Notes: generated by a model from the sequence alone, not told the origin. DNA of 64,000 nt from RH-AL1 sp965249685 (GCA_965249685.1 CBDFMN010000003.1:3224001-3288000), one strand, 5' to 3'; shown: positions 33,690-42,081, numbered from the stretch's first letter. Translations and numbers: made by a program.

Positions 33690-34909
33690 GGATCTGCTTC
33701 GTGTCGCGACGCTTCTTTCCCGCGATCAGCGGGATGAGCATCTATGCGGTCAACCTGCTGCGCCAGCTCGTCGCCGCCGGGCACGACGTGACGATGGTCA
33801 GCCAGTATTACGGCGGCGACCACGCGACGGTCTACGGCGGCGGCCCGCCTCCGCCGGTCCCCGGCGTGCGCGTGATCGGCCTGGAAGCGCTGGGCGAGCA
33901 GGACGGCGGCGACTTCGAGCGCGACGTCGCGACCATGGTCGCCACCATCAAGCGCGAGCATGCCCGCGCGCCTTTCGACGTGCTTCACGCGCAATACGGC
34001 TATCCCACCGGCTGGGCGGTGCTGCTCGCCGCCGCCGACCTGGGGCTGCCGAGCGTCGTGTCCATCCAGGGCGGGGACGGCCATTGGGTGGGTTCGTGCT
34101 GCGAGACGCACTACCAGGCCTTCCGCCGCGTGCTCGACCATGCCTCCGCGCTGCTGATCGGCGGCGCGAGCTTCATCGCCGAAGTGTCCGAGCGCATGGG
34201 CGTGCCGCCAGCGCGCTTCACCCGCGTGCCCGGCGCGGTCGACACGACGCGCTTCGTGCCGGGCCACGCGCTCGGCGCGGTCGCGCCCGCGCCGCGCCTC
34301 CTCTATCATGGCCGCGTCGACCGTCGGAAAGGCGTACTCGACTTCATCGAGGCGCTGGTGCTGCTGCGCGCGCAGGGGGTGGCCTTCGCGGCGACGATCT
34401 CCGGCATCGGTCCCGACGCGGAGCCGGCGCAGGTGCTGGCGCAGGGGCATGGCTTCGCGCCCGATGCGCTGCGCTTCTCCGGCTACGCCGACTACGAGGC
34501 GACGCCACGCTTCTACGCGGAGGCCGACATCTTCGCCTCGCCGACCTACGCGGAAGGCTTCTCCAACACGATCCTCGAGGCCATGGCGAGCGGCCTGCCG
34601 GTGGCGAGCTGTGCGGTCGTCGGCGTCACCGATTGCCTGCGCGACGGCGACAACGGCCTGCTGACGCCGGCCGGCGACGTGGCCGCCCACGCCGCCGCCC
34701 TCCGCCGCCTGATCGAGGACGGCGCGCTGCGCCGCAGCCTCGCCGAGCGGGCGCTCGCGGAAGCGCGGGCGGTCTATTCATGGGACGCTGTCGGCGCACA
34801 GATCATGGGCATCTACGCCGGCCTTGTCGGAAGCCGGCCCAGCGAAGCCTTCGCGCGCGACCTCGCCTGGACTCCGTGCCGCTTCCGCCAGACCCCGCAC
34901 CTCCTGTGA
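33686..34909 (+). CDS. family 4 glycosyltransferase
   Basis: This 407-residue GT-B enzyme has the N-terminal acceptor domain (SRRFFPAISGMSIYAVNLLR, a GG-type loop near residue 15), the linker PGAVDTTRFVPG, LYHGRVDRRKGVLDFIEAL, and the retaining GT4 EX7E motif EGFSNTILEAMASGLPV. It resembles MshA and other GT4 enzymes that add a sugar from a nucleotide donor. With an inositol phosphate synthase upstream and a PIG-L deacetylase downstream, transfer of GlcNAc to a cyclitol is a reasonable guess. ATGA overlap with the isomerase gene and GTGA with the deacetylase gene. Confidence 0.93.
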   Translation: MRICFVSRRFFPAISGMSIYAVNLLRQLVAAGHDVTMVSQYYGGDHATVYGGGPPPPVPGVRVIGLEALGEQDGGDFERDVATMVATIKREHARAPFDVLHAQYGYPTGWAVLLAAADLGLPSVVSIQGGDGHWVGSCCETHYQAFRRVLDHASALLIGGASFIAEVSERMGVPPARFTRVPGAVDTTRFVPGHALGAVAPAPRLLYHGRVDRRKGVLDFIEALVLLRAQGVAFAATISGIGPDAEPAQVLAQGHGFAPDALRFSGYADYEATPRFYAEADIFASPTYAEGFSNTILEAMASGLPVASCAVVGVTDCLRDGDNGLLTPAGDVAAHAAALRRLIEDGALRRSLAERALAEARAVYSWDAVGAQIMGIYAGLVGSRPSEAFARDLAWTPCRFRQTPHLL

Positions 34910-35652
34910 CCCGACCCCTGGCGCTGGCGGTCTCGCCGCACCTCGACGACGCGGTGTTCTCCGCCGGCGGCCGGTTGGCGCAGCTCGCGCGCGAGGGCTG
35001 GCGGGTCGTGGTCGCCACCGTCTTCACCGCCAGCGTCCCTGACCCGCAGGGCTTCGCGCTAGCCTGTCAACTCGACAAGGGGCTGTCCGCCGCCGTCGAC
35101 TACATGGCCCTTCGCCGCAACGAGGATGCGGCAGCCTGCCAACTCATCGGCGCGGCGCCGCGCTGGTTGCCGTTCGCCGAGGCGCCGCATCGCGGCTACG
35201 GCGACGCGCGCGCCCTTTTCGCCGGCCTGCAGGGGCACGACGACATCGTCGCGCGCCTGCGTCCCGCTCTCACGGCGCTGCTGGCCGAGCTGAAGCCGGA
35301 CCTCCTGCTCGCGCCACAGGCGGTCGGAGGCCACGTCGATCATTGCGCCGTGCTGGAGGCGCTGGACGGGCTCGCCGACGCTGGCACTCTATGGTGGCGC
35401 GATTACCCCTATCTCGCGCGTCCCGGTCCGGTGCCTGAACCCTACGCCGTGTGGTTTCCGCCGCAGACCGAGACCGTCGTGATCCTCGACGAGGCCAGCC
35501 GGGCCGCCAAGACGCAGGCGGCTCTCGCCTATGCCAGCCAACTCGGCTTCCAGTTCGGCGGCATGGGGGCGGCCCGGGAGCGCTTTGCGGCCATGGACCG
35601 CGAGCAGTTTCGCTCTGCCGCGGCGGAGCGGCCGGCGCGGGGAGCGCGATGA
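34906..35652 (+). CDS. PIG-L/LmbE-family N-acetylglucosaminide deacetylase (MshB-like)
   Basis: The 248-residue protein has the family zinc site: PHLDDAVFSAGG at residues 11-22 (H12, D14, D15) and GGHVDH with H143 and H146. Family members such as MshB, BshB and PIG-L remove acetyl from GlcNAc linked to inositol or malate. It directly follows the glycosyltransferase with a four-base overlap, the same functional order as glycosyl transfer then deacetylation in mycothiol synthesis. No MshC-like cysteine ligase is present in the operon. Confidence 0.92.
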   Translation: MTRPLALAVSPHLDDAVFSAGGRLAQLAREGWRVVVATVFTASVPDPQGFALACQLDKGLSAAVDYMALRRNEDAAACQLIGAAPRWLPFAEAPHRGYGDARALFAGLQGHDDIVARLRPALTALLAELKPDLLLAPQAVGGHVDHCAVLEALDGLADAGTLWWRDYPYLARPGPVPEPYAVWFPPQTETVVILDEASRAAKTQAALAYASQLGFQFGGMGAARERFAAMDREQFRSAAAERPARGAR

Positions 35653-35930
35653 GTGCAGACAAGGTCGAGATCATCCTGGCGAAGCCGATCTATCCCGACG
35701 CCATGCGCGCCCTGGACGCGGCCTTCACGGTGCATGGCCTCGATCGGGCGGCCCGCCGCCTCGCCGGCGCAGGACTCGACGTCTTCGCCGGCGAGCCTCG
35801 CATGTCCTCGGTGCCGATGGCGCCCGATCACGTCGTGCCGTTGCCGCACGTCGGCTCGTCCTCGCACCATTCCCGCAGCGCCATGGGCGGCCTCGTGGTC
35901 GAGAACCTCGTCTCCTGGTTCGCCCGATAG
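35649..35930 (+). pseudogene. 2-hydroxyacid dehydrogenase with large in-frame internal deletion
   Basis: A 93-residue ORF made of two joined ends of a D-2-hydroxyacid dehydrogenase. Residues 1-32 (KVEIILAKPIYPDAMRALDA) match the N-terminal substrate domain. From about residue 38 (RLAGAGLDVFAGEPRMSS, then LPHVGSSSHHSRSAMGGLV, VENLVSWF) it matches the C-terminus of the same family, including the catalytic His. The whole NAD-binding domain, about 200 residues, is missing. The frame and the ATGA overlap with the deacetylase are kept. It was probably once the tenth enzyme of the operon. Confidence 0.8.
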
Positions 35931-35999
35931 GCCAGGGCGCGGCTTAGGCTGGCCAAAGTCGCCGGCCGGTGGCAGAGAGAAGCGACACGGGGAGTGACG

Positions 36000-36242
36000 A
36001 TGAAGTTTGCTAGACCGATGATCGCGGCGACGATCGCCATCACGCTGGGCGCGGGAATCGCGCAGGCCGGCGGACACGCGCATCGCGCCCGCCACGCGCA
36101 CCACAGGCACCATCCCACCGAGCGCTTCTACGGCGAGGATTCGTCGGAGGGCGCCTACACCCGGTCCGACGACCGGGTCTACGGCGGCGCCTACTACGGC
36201 TTCTTTACCAGCCCGAGCTACGGCCGCTACCAGAGCTATTGA
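36000..36242 (+). CDS. small His/Tyr-rich secreted protein
   Basis: An 80-residue protein with a signal peptide (IAATIAITLGAGIAQA-GG), a His-rich patch (HAHRARHAHHRHH) that could bind metal, and a Tyr/Gly-rich tail (VYGGAYYGFFTSPSYGRYQS). The ATG at 36000 follows CGGGGAG; an in-frame GTG at 35994 is less likely. It begins 69 bp after the cyclitol operon and may be separate. The family is unknown to me. Confidence 0.65.
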   Translation: MKFARPMIAATIAITLGAGIAQAGGHAHRARHAHHRHHPTERFYGEDSSEGAYTRSDDRVYGGAYYGFFTSPSYGRYQSY

Positions 36243-36261
36243 GGGGCACGGCTCATCCCCC

Positions 36262-36278
36262 TCCCGCACCTCGCGGGA
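36262..36278. terminator. hairpin between convergent genes
   Basis: TCCCGC and GCGGGA form a 6-bp stem with a five-base loop in the gap between the secreted-protein gene and the convergent aldolase gene. There is no T run, so its strength as a terminator is uncertain. Confidence 0.35.
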
Positions 36279-36290
36279 AGGCGATGCGAC

Positions 36291-36332
36291 TTAGGCTAAC
36301 TCTCGCCTCGATTAGGCTAACCCTCGCCTCAA
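36291..36332. repeat. two-copy 21-bp direct repeat at the 3' end of the aldolase gene
   Basis: The units TTAGGCTAACTCTCGCCTCG and TTAGGCTAACCCTCGCCTCA (each plus one A) are adjacent and differ at two positions. The second copy contains the aldolase stop codon, so the gene end was tandemly duplicated. Confidence 0.8.
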
Positions 36333-37348
36333 GCGGCCGCCTTCTCGTTCGACTCAGACCAGGTGCCGGTCGCGGCAAGGCCGTTCATCGCCGCCCGGTG
36401 ATTGAAGGCGGCCTGACCCGCGGCTTCCTTCTCCCTGTGGCCGGACCACGCCTTCTGCGCCGCCGCCTGCAGCGCGCGACCGTACGAGAAGGTGATGCCC
36501 CAAGGCTGAGGGCCGAGCTTAGCGATCGCGTCGAGGTTCGCCGTCGCCTCCACGTCGGACTGGCCACCGGAGAGGAAGGCGATGCCGGGCACGGCGACCG
36601 GCACGCTCTCGCGGAACAGCCGGATCGTCCAGGCCGCGACGTCCTCGGGCGACGCCTTCGCCGCGTCCTCGCCCGGCACGACCATGTTTGGCTTGAGGAT
36701 CGAGCCTTCGAGAAACACGCGGTGCTGGTAGAGCTCTTCGTAGAGCGTCTGGAGCACGAAGCGGGTCACCTCGAAGTTGCGCTCGATCGAGTGAGCGCCG
36801 TCCATCAGCACTTCCGGCTCGACGATCGGCACGATATCGGCCTCCTGGCAGATCGCGGCGTAGCGGGCGAGCGCTTGCATGTTGGCCCGGATCGAGCCGC
36901 CCGTCGGCTTACCGTCGGCGATGGTGATCACCGCGCGCCATTTCGCGAAGCGGGCGCCGAGGTCGTAATAGTCCTTCATCCGCCTGGGCAGGCCGTCGAG
37001 CCCCTCGGTGACCGTCTCGCCGGGAAACATCGGCATCGGTTGCGCGCCGGCGTCGACCTTGATGCCGGGGATGGAGCCGGCCTGTTCGATCAGCGTGACG
37101 AGGGGGGTGCCGTCCTTCGCATTCTGGCGGATCGTCTCGTCGAAGAGGATCACGCCGGAGATGGTCTCCCGCATGGCCTGGGCGCGGAACATGAACTCAC
37201 GGTAGTCGCGGCGGGTCTCCTCGGTGGAGGCGACGCCGATCGCGTCGAAGCGCTTCTTGATGGTGCTCGACGATTCGTCGGCGGCGAGGATTCCCCTGCC
37301 GGGCGCGACCAGGGCGCGGGCGACCTTCGTAAGCTGATCCTTGTTCAT
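36329..37348 (-). CDS. fba: class I fructose-bisphosphate aldolase
   Basis: This cytoplasmic aldolase cleaves fructose 1,6-bisphosphate by a Schiff-base mechanism. The 339-residue protein carries the eukaryote-like class I motifs GRGILAADESSSTIKKRF, SGVILFDETIRQ, VPIVEPEVLMDG, the Schiff-base Lys in LEGSILKPNMV, and FLSGGQSDVEATANL. The start at 37348 (MNKDQLTK) matches the family; the ORF extends seven codons further. It is the last gene of a gap-pgk-fba set, 60 bp after pgk. Confidence 0.95.
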   Translation of the reverse strand: MNKDQLTKVARALVAPGRGILAADESSSTIKKRFDAIGVASTEETRRDYREFMFRAQAMRETISGVILFDETIRQNAKDGTPLVTLIEQAGSIPGIKVDAGAQPMPMFPGETVTEGLDGLPRRMKDYYDLGARFAKWRAVITIADGKPTGGSIRANMQALARYAAICQEADIVPIVEPEVLMDGAHSIERNFEVTRFVLQTLYEELYQHRVFLEGSILKPNMVVPGEDAAKASPEDVAAWTIRLFRESVPVAVPGIAFLSGGQSDVEATANLDAIAKLGPQPWGITFSYGRALQAAAQKAWSGHREKEAAGQAAFNHRAAMNGLAATGTWSESNEKAAA

Positions 37349-37408
37349 CGGGCTTGCCTCATCGAGCACTGCCGTCCGCCGGAGCGGTCGCGGCGATTGG
37401 GTTGGTTT

Positions 37409-38659
37409 CTAAGACGCGCGCAGCGCCTCGACGCCGGGAAGCGCCTTGCCTTCCAGCCATTCAAGGAACGCGCCGCCCGCCGTCGATAGGTAGGTGAAAT
37501 CCTCGCTCACGCCGGCGCCGTTGAGGGCGGAAACCGTGTCGCCACCGCCCGCCACGGTCACGAGCTTGCCGGCCTTGGTCAGCGCGGCCGCCGCCTGGGC
37601 GATCCGCACCGTGCCGCGATCGAAGGGTTCGATCTCGAAGGCACCGAAGGGACCGTTCCAGACCAGCGTCTTGACCGACTGGAGGATGGCCTCGACGCGG
37701 GCGATCGATTGCGGACCGACGTCGAGGATCATCCGGTCGTCGGGGATGGCGTCGACGGAGGCATCCGACGCCTCGGCACCGGCCGCGAACTTCGGCGCGA
37801 CGACGGCGTCGACCGGCAGCACGATCTCGCAATGGGCGGTTGCCGCGTCGGCCATGATGGTGCGCGCGGTCTCGGCCATCTCCTTCTCGCAGAGCGAGGT
37901 GCCGACCGACTTGCCTTGCGCGTAGAGGAAGGTGTTGGCCATCCCACCGCCGATGATGAGGATATCGACCTTCTTCATCAGGTTGCCGAGGAGCTCGAGC
38001 TTGGACGAGACCTTCGCACCGCCGACGATCGCCGCGACGGGCCGCGTCGGGTTGCTCAGCGCGAGGCTCAGGTGGTCGAGTTCGGCCTGCATCGAGCGGC
38101 CTGCGAAAGCGGGCAGGATATGGGCCAAGCCCTCGGTCGAGGCATGGGCGCGGTGCGCGGCCGAGAAGGCGTCGTTGACGTAGACGTCGCCGAGCTTCGC
38201 CATGCTCGCCACGAGCGCGGGGTCGTTCTTCGTCTCGCCGGCGTGGAAGCGGGTGTTCTCCAAGAGCAGGATGTCGCCGTCCTGCATGGCGGCGACGGCC
38301 GCCTCCGCCCGCGGCCCCGCGCAATCGTCGGCAAAGGCCACTGTGCGGCCGATCTCGCGTTCGATCGCGATGGCGAGCGGCTCCAGCGAGTTCGCCTTGT
38401 CGGGCCCATCCTTCGGGCGGCCGAAGTGCGAGAGCAGGATCACGCGGCCCCCCTTGTCCGCGATCTCGCGCAGGGTTGGCAGAATGCGGGTGATGCGCGT
38501 CTTGTCGAGCACCGCGCCCTGCGCCATCGGCACGTTGAGGTCGACGCGCAGCAGCACGCGCCTTCCCTTTACCTCGATAGCGTCGAGCGTGCGGAACGCT
38601 TGGCTCGGTGAAGCGGCGGGCGACGTCGTCGAAGCCGCCTGTCGGCCGCTCTCGCTCAC
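37409..38659 (-). CDS. pgk: phosphoglycerate kinase
   Basis: Pgk makes ATP from 1,3-bisphosphoglycerate. The 416-residue protein shows LLRVDLNVPM with the substrate-binding Arg and Asp, HFGRPKDG, LLENTRFHAGE, VNDAFSAAHRAHASTEG, the VGGAKVSSKLELL hinge block, IGGGMANTFL and the nucleotide-binding VWNGPFGAFE and TVAGGGDTVSAL. A 15-residue Ser/Ala-rich N-terminal extension precedes the conserved region. GTG at 38659 overlaps the gap stop as GTGA. Confidence 0.96.
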   Translation of the reverse strand: MSESGRQAASTTSPAASPSQAFRTLDAIEVKGRRVLLRVDLNVPMAQGAVLDKTRITRILPTLREIADKGGRVILLSHFGRPKDGPDKANSLEPLAIAIEREIGRTVAFADDCAGPRAEAAVAAMQDGDILLLENTRFHAGETKNDPALVASMAKLGDVYVNDAFSAAHRAHASTEGLAHILPAFAGRSMQAELDHLSLALSNPTRPVAAIVGGAKVSSKLELLGNLMKKVDILIIGGGMANTFLYAQGKSVGTSLCEKEMAETARTIMADAATAHCEIVLPVDAVVAPKFAAGAEASDASVDAIPDDRMILDVGPQSIARVEAILQSVKTLVWNGPFGAFEIEPFDRGTVRIAQAAAALTKAGKLVTVAGGGDTVSALNGAGVSEDFTYLSTAGGAFLEWLEGKALPGVEALRAS

Positions 38660-39663
38660 AGCAGCTTGCCCATCGCGACGGCCGTGTCGGCCATGCGGTT
38701 CGAGAAGCCCCACTCGTTGTCGTACCAGGAGACGACGCGAACGAAATTGCCGTCCATGACCTTCGCCTGGTCCATGGCGAAGATGGAGGAATGGGGATCG
38801 TGGTTGAAGTCGATGGAGACGTTCGGGTCTTCCGTAAAGCCGAGGATGCCCTTCAGCTCCCCTTCGGCTGCGCGCTTCACCGCCGCCTTGATCTCGGCCA
38901 CGTCGGTCGCCCGCTTGGCGAGGAACTTGAAGTCCACCACCGAGACGTTGGGGGTCGGCACGCGGATCGACGAGCCATCGAGCTTGCCGGCGAGTTCGGG
39001 CAGCACGAGGCCGACGGCCTTGGCGGCGCCCGTCGTCGTCGGGATCATCGAAAGGGCGGCGGCGCGCGCCCGGTAGAGGTCCTTGTGCATCGTGTCCAAC
39101 GTCGGCTGGTCGCCGGTGTAGGAGTGGATGGTCGTCATGAAGCCCTTCTCGATGCCGACCGCATCGTTGAGCACCTTGGCGACGGGAGCGAGCGCGTTTG
39201 TCGTGCACGACGCGTTGGAAACCACGACGTGGTCCTTCGTCAGCTTGTCGTGGTTGACGCCGAAGACCACGGTCAGGTCGGCCTGGTCGCCAGGGGCCGA
39301 GATCAGCACCCGCTTGGCACCCGCGTCGACGTGCTTCATCGCCTTGTCGCGCGCGGTGAAGATGCCGGTGCATTCCAGCGCCACGTCCACCTTCAGTGCG
39401 CGATGGGGCAGCTCTTCCGGGTTGCGGATGGCGGTGACCCTGATCGGCCCCATGCCGACGTCGATCGTCTCGCCCTCGACCGTTACGGTCCCTGGAAAGC
39501 GGCCGTGGATGCTGTCGAAGCGCAGCAGGTGGGCGTTCGTGGCGACGGGTCCGAGATCGTTGATCGCCACGACCTCGATGTCCGTGCGCCCCGATTCGGC
39601 GATCGCGCGCAGGACGTTGCGCCCGATCCGTCCGAACCCGTTGATCGCCACTCTGACCGCCAT
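38656..39663 (-). CDS. gap: glyceraldehyde-3-phosphate dehydrogenase, type I
   Basis: The 335-residue enzyme has the NAD-binding start VAINGFGRIGRNVLRAI, the active-site Cys in SNASCTTNALAP, the catalytic His region MTTIHSYTGDQ and the C-terminal VSWYDNEWGFSNRM. It catalyses phosphorylating oxidation of glyceraldehyde 3-phosphate. It is the first gene of the gap-pgk-fba unit. Its promoter should lie in the 312-bp spacer shared with the divergent DUF4164-like gene. Confidence 0.97.
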   Translation of the reverse strand: MAVRVAINGFGRIGRNVLRAIAESGRTDIEVVAINDLGPVATNAHLLRFDSIHGRFPGTVTVEGETIDVGMGPIRVTAIRNPEELPHRALKVDVALECTGIFTARDKAMKHVDAGAKRVLISAPGDQADLTVVFGVNHDKLTKDHVVVSNASCTTNALAPVAKVLNDAVGIEKGFMTTIHSYTGDQPTLDTMHKDLYRARAAALSMIPTTTGAAKAVGLVLPELAGKLDGSSIRVPTPNVSVVDFKFLAKRATDVAEIKAAVKRAAEGELKGILGFTEDPNVSIDFNHDPHSSIFAMDQAKVMDGNFVRVVSWYDNEWGFSNRMADTAVAMGKLL

Positions 39664-39975
39664 CGACCGTCTCCTTCGCGCCAGCGACAGGCAGCGGCGC
39701 CACTTTTGCTCCGGCCGCCGGCTCCCCGGTGTCGCGACGGGCGCGGCGCCAAGTCGCTGCCAAGCCCGTGTGCCGAGGAGATTTCGTCGTTTGAATAACA
39801 GGTGGCTCCCCCCTGTCAACGCAACGAAGCACGGATCGGCCCAACTCGGACGCGACGCCTTTCAGGTGTGGGCTGATCCCTCAGGCGCGTTGACTGACCT
39901 CGGCGCCCCGCGCCACATGGTGGCAGATCGCACCCGACGAAGCCTTTTCCAACGGCGATCCCCTGGACCTGAGCG
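39664..39975. promoter_or_regulatory. divergent promoter region between gap and zapA units
   Basis: No gene is seen in these 312 bp. An AT-richer stretch near 39785-39805 (GTCGTTTGAATAACAGGTGG) is the most promoter-like part. In many Hyphomicrobiales a transketolase gene sits here; none is present. Confidence 0.4.
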
Positions 39976-40266
39976 ATGGCGCGGCCCGCGAGTCTCGAGG
40001 CGGCTCTGAAACGCCTGGCGGCGGCCCTCGACCAACTCGAGGCAGCCGGCGGGCGCCTGCGGCAGGCCGGCGCCGAGAAGGTCGATCTGCAAGACGTTCT
40101 CGCCGTGATGCAGGACGATCGCAACCGTCTTGCGGGCGAGTTGGACGGGGCCATGGCGCGCGCGCAGGTTTTGGAGGGGGCGTCCCGGGAGATCGGGCAG
40201 CGGCTCGACCATGCCGGTGCCGCGCTCCGCCGTCTGCTCGCGGCCGACGGGCGCGAGGAGGAGTGA
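39976..40266 (+). CDS. DUF4164-like coiled-coil protein
   Basis: A 96-residue protein that is almost entirely amphipathic helix with heptad-like Leu/Ala spacing (LEAALKRLAAALDQLEAAGG, and LDGAMARAQVLEGASREIGQ). It precedes zapA by four bases, the usual place of a DUF4164 gene in this order, and may act with ZapA in cell division. No catalytic residues are seen. Confidence 0.8.
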   Translation: MARPASLEAALKRLAAALDQLEAAGGRLRQAGAEKVDLQDVLAVMQDDRNRLAGELDGAMARAQVLEGASREIGQRLDHAGAALRRLLAADGREEE

Positions 40267-40269
40267 GCC

Positions 40270-40638
40270 ATGGCGACGGTCGCCGTCACGATAGCCGGAC
40301 GCGTCTACCGCATGGCTTGCGGCGAGGGCGAGGAGGCTCACCTGCAGAGCCTCGCCCGCCACGTCGACGCGACGCTCGCCAGTTTGCGCGAGGGCTTCGG
40401 CGAGATCGGCGACGGGCGCCTCGTGGTGATGGCGGCCATTACCGTCGCCGACGAGCTCAGCGAGGCGCGAGCGCGCATCGCCTCGCTCGAGGCGGAGCTC
40501 GACGGCCTTCGGACGACCGAAGCGGGGGGCATGGCCCTGCGCGACGCGCTTGCCGAGGAGGTGGCGTCCTCCCTTCACGACGCGGCCGAGCGGATCGAGC
40601 GCGTCGCCCAGGCGATGAACGGGGCGGGCCGGGACTAG
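40270..40638 (+). CDS. zapA: cell division protein ZapA
   Basis: ZapA binds FtsZ and bundles its filaments at the division site. The 122-residue protein has the conserved N-terminal domain (VAVTIAGRVYRMACGEGEEA, HLQSLARHVDATLASL), the VVMAAITVADELSEARARI helix and a C-terminal coiled coil. Length is normal. 6S RNA often follows zapA; here the convergent L,D-transpeptidase gene ends only 9 bp later, so there is no room for it. Confidence 0.92.
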   Translation: MATVAVTIAGRVYRMACGEGEEAHLQSLARHVDATLASLREGFGEIGDGRLVVMAAITVADELSEARARIASLEAELDGLRTTEAGGMALRDALAEEVASSLHDAAERIERVAQAMNGAGRD

Positions 40639-40647
40639 CAGGGGACC

Positions 40648-41241
40648 TCAGACCACCACGACCTTCACCGTGCGGGAGAGACGCGGCAGCAGGCGTCGCA
40701 TGTCGTCCGGGTGGAGCGCGACGCAGCCTAGCGTCGGCGGAAAACCCGGTTTGGCGCAATGGAAGAAGATGGCGCTGCCCAAGCCCTTGCGCCGGGGCGC
40801 CATGTTGTAGTCGAGCGCGAAGACCACGTCGTAGAGCACGTCGCGGCGCCACATCGCCTCGTGCCCCCGCGTCGTCGGCAGCGGCACCGGCCTGTTGTAG
40901 AGGGGAGAGCCCGGTTCGTCGCACCAGCCAAGCCCCGCGGGCAGTCGGCGCAGCGGCACCCGGCAGCGCGGCCGCGCGAGCCGGTCGCCCCGAAAATAGC
41001 CGTATAGAATTCGCATGCGCCCCGCTGGCGTGGCCGCGTCGCCCTCGCGCTTGCTGCGCGAGACGCCGGTGCGGCCCAGGGCGCACGGCAGGGTGATGGC
41101 CGGATGCACGGCCATGTGCCCACGCGGGCCGTCCTTGCCGCAACAGGCACGCCGCACGATCAGGGTGGAACAGAGGCCGGCGAGACCGTGCCGTTTGGTC
41201 GGTGGACCGGGACGAGGCTTGGGAGTGCGGATGTTGACCAT
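40648..41241 (-). CDS. YkuD-type L,D-transpeptidase family protein
   Basis: Starting at 41241 (MVNIRTPKP) this is about 197 residues; the ORF opens at 41313. The YkuD signature is present as the His in IFFHCAKPGFPPTLGCVALH, with the catalytic Cys in GCVAL. Upstream blocks GRTGVSRSKREGD, DEPGSPLYNRPVPLP and YDVVFALDYN match the domain of unknown-substrate L,D-transpeptidases in this order. Such enzymes form 3-3 cross-links or attach proteins to peptidoglycan. No obvious signal peptide follows the chosen start, which is unusual for a periplasmic enzyme. Confidence 0.85.
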   Translation of the reverse strand: MVNIRTPKPRPGPPTKRHGLAGLCSTLIVRRACCGKDGPRGHMAVHPAITLPCALGRTGVSRSKREGDAATPAGRMRILYGYFRGDRLARPRCRVPLRRLPAGLGWCDEPGSPLYNRPVPLPTTRGHEAMWRRDVLYDVVFALDYNMAPRRKGLGSAIFFHCAKPGFPPTLGCVALHPDDMRRLLPRLSRTVKVVVV

Positions 41242-41390
41242 GCTCTGCAGATCCAATAGGCGCCTTGCGTGAAACTTTACCACCGATCTTTTTCGTGCGA
41301 CTCGGGTGGCCATGCGGCGGCGTGGAGCCTGCAGCGGAACTCACGCGTGCCGACCTGTCTCAAGGGGCAGGAACGGAAGGCTAGGCTGTG

Positions 41391-42074
41391 ATGCAGGTCC
41401 GAAAGATCCTGATTGCCGACGACGACGAGGACCTGCGCGCCGCTCTCGCCGAACAACTCGCGCTCTACGACGAATTTGATCCGGTGCAAGCGCCGAACGG
41501 GCAGGCCGCCATCGACCGCGCCCGCGCGGAGCGGCCGGACCTCGTGCTGATGGACGTCGGGCTGCCCGACATGGATGGGCGTACGGCGGTCAAGACCCTG
41601 CGCGAAGGCGGCTTCACCAATCCGATCATTCTGCTCACCGGGCACGACGGGGAGGCCGACACGGTGCTGGGCCTTGAATCGGGCGCCAACGACTACGTCA
41701 CCAAGCCATTCCGTTTCGCCGTCCTGCTGGCCCGCATGCGGGCGCATCTGCGCCAGCACGAGACCAGCGACGAGGCGATGTTCCGCATCGGCCCCTACAC
41801 GTTTCAGCCCGGCGCCAAGCAGCTTGTCACCGAAGGCGGCCAGAAGCTGCGGCTGACCGAGAAGGAGACGGCCATCCTGCGCTATCTCTACCGCGCGGGA
41901 CAGGCGGTGGTCTCCCGCGACATCCTGCTGAAGGAGGTCTGGGGCTACAACGCCAACGTCACGACCCACACGTTGGAGACCCATATCTACCGGCTGCGGC
42001 AGAAGGTGGAGGTCGATCCCGCCAGGGCGGCGCTGCTGGTCACGGAAGCCGGCGGCTACAAGCTCGTCCCCTAG
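41391..42074 (+). CDS. OmpR/PhoB-family response regulator
   Basis: This 227-residue regulator has a receiver domain with acidic pocket DDDE (10-13), phospho-acceptor D55 in LVLMDVGLPD, T83 and K105 (VTKPF), and a C-terminal winged helix (LRLTEKETAILRYLYRAGQA, THTLETHIYRLRQKV). The ATG at 41391 follows a GTG in frame at 41388. No sensor kinase gene is adjacent. The gene lies eight bases before a cyclic-nucleotide-domain protein, an arrangement common in Hyphomicrobiales where this regulator controls envelope functions. Confidence 0.95.
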   Translation: MQVRKILIADDDEDLRAALAEQLALYDEFDPVQAPNGQAAIDRARAERPDLVLMDVGLPDMDGRTAVKTLREGGFTNPIILLTGHDGEADTVLGLESGANDYVTKPFRFAVLLARMRAHLRQHETSDEAMFRIGPYTFQPGAKQLVTEGGQKLRLTEKETAILRYLYRAGQAVVSRDILLKEVWGYNANVTTHTLETHIYRLRQKVEVDPARAALLVTEAGGYKLVP

Positions 42075-42081
42075 GAGCCTC

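Noticed and set aside
26223..35930. Mycothiol biosynthesis operon
   Set aside because: Inositol synthase, GT4 and PIG-L proteins fit, but MshC and MshD are absent and YcaO, MBL and dehydrogenase genes are not part of that pathway.
26223..35930. Rhizopine (methylated scyllo-inosamine) synthesis
   Set aside because: A methyltransferase and cyclitol enzymes are present, but no MosB-like aminotransferase or MosA-like gene is found, and GT/PIG-L/YcaO are unexplained by it.
40639..40647. 6S RNA gene after zapA
   Set aside because: Only nine bases separate zapA from the convergent L,D-transpeptidase gene.
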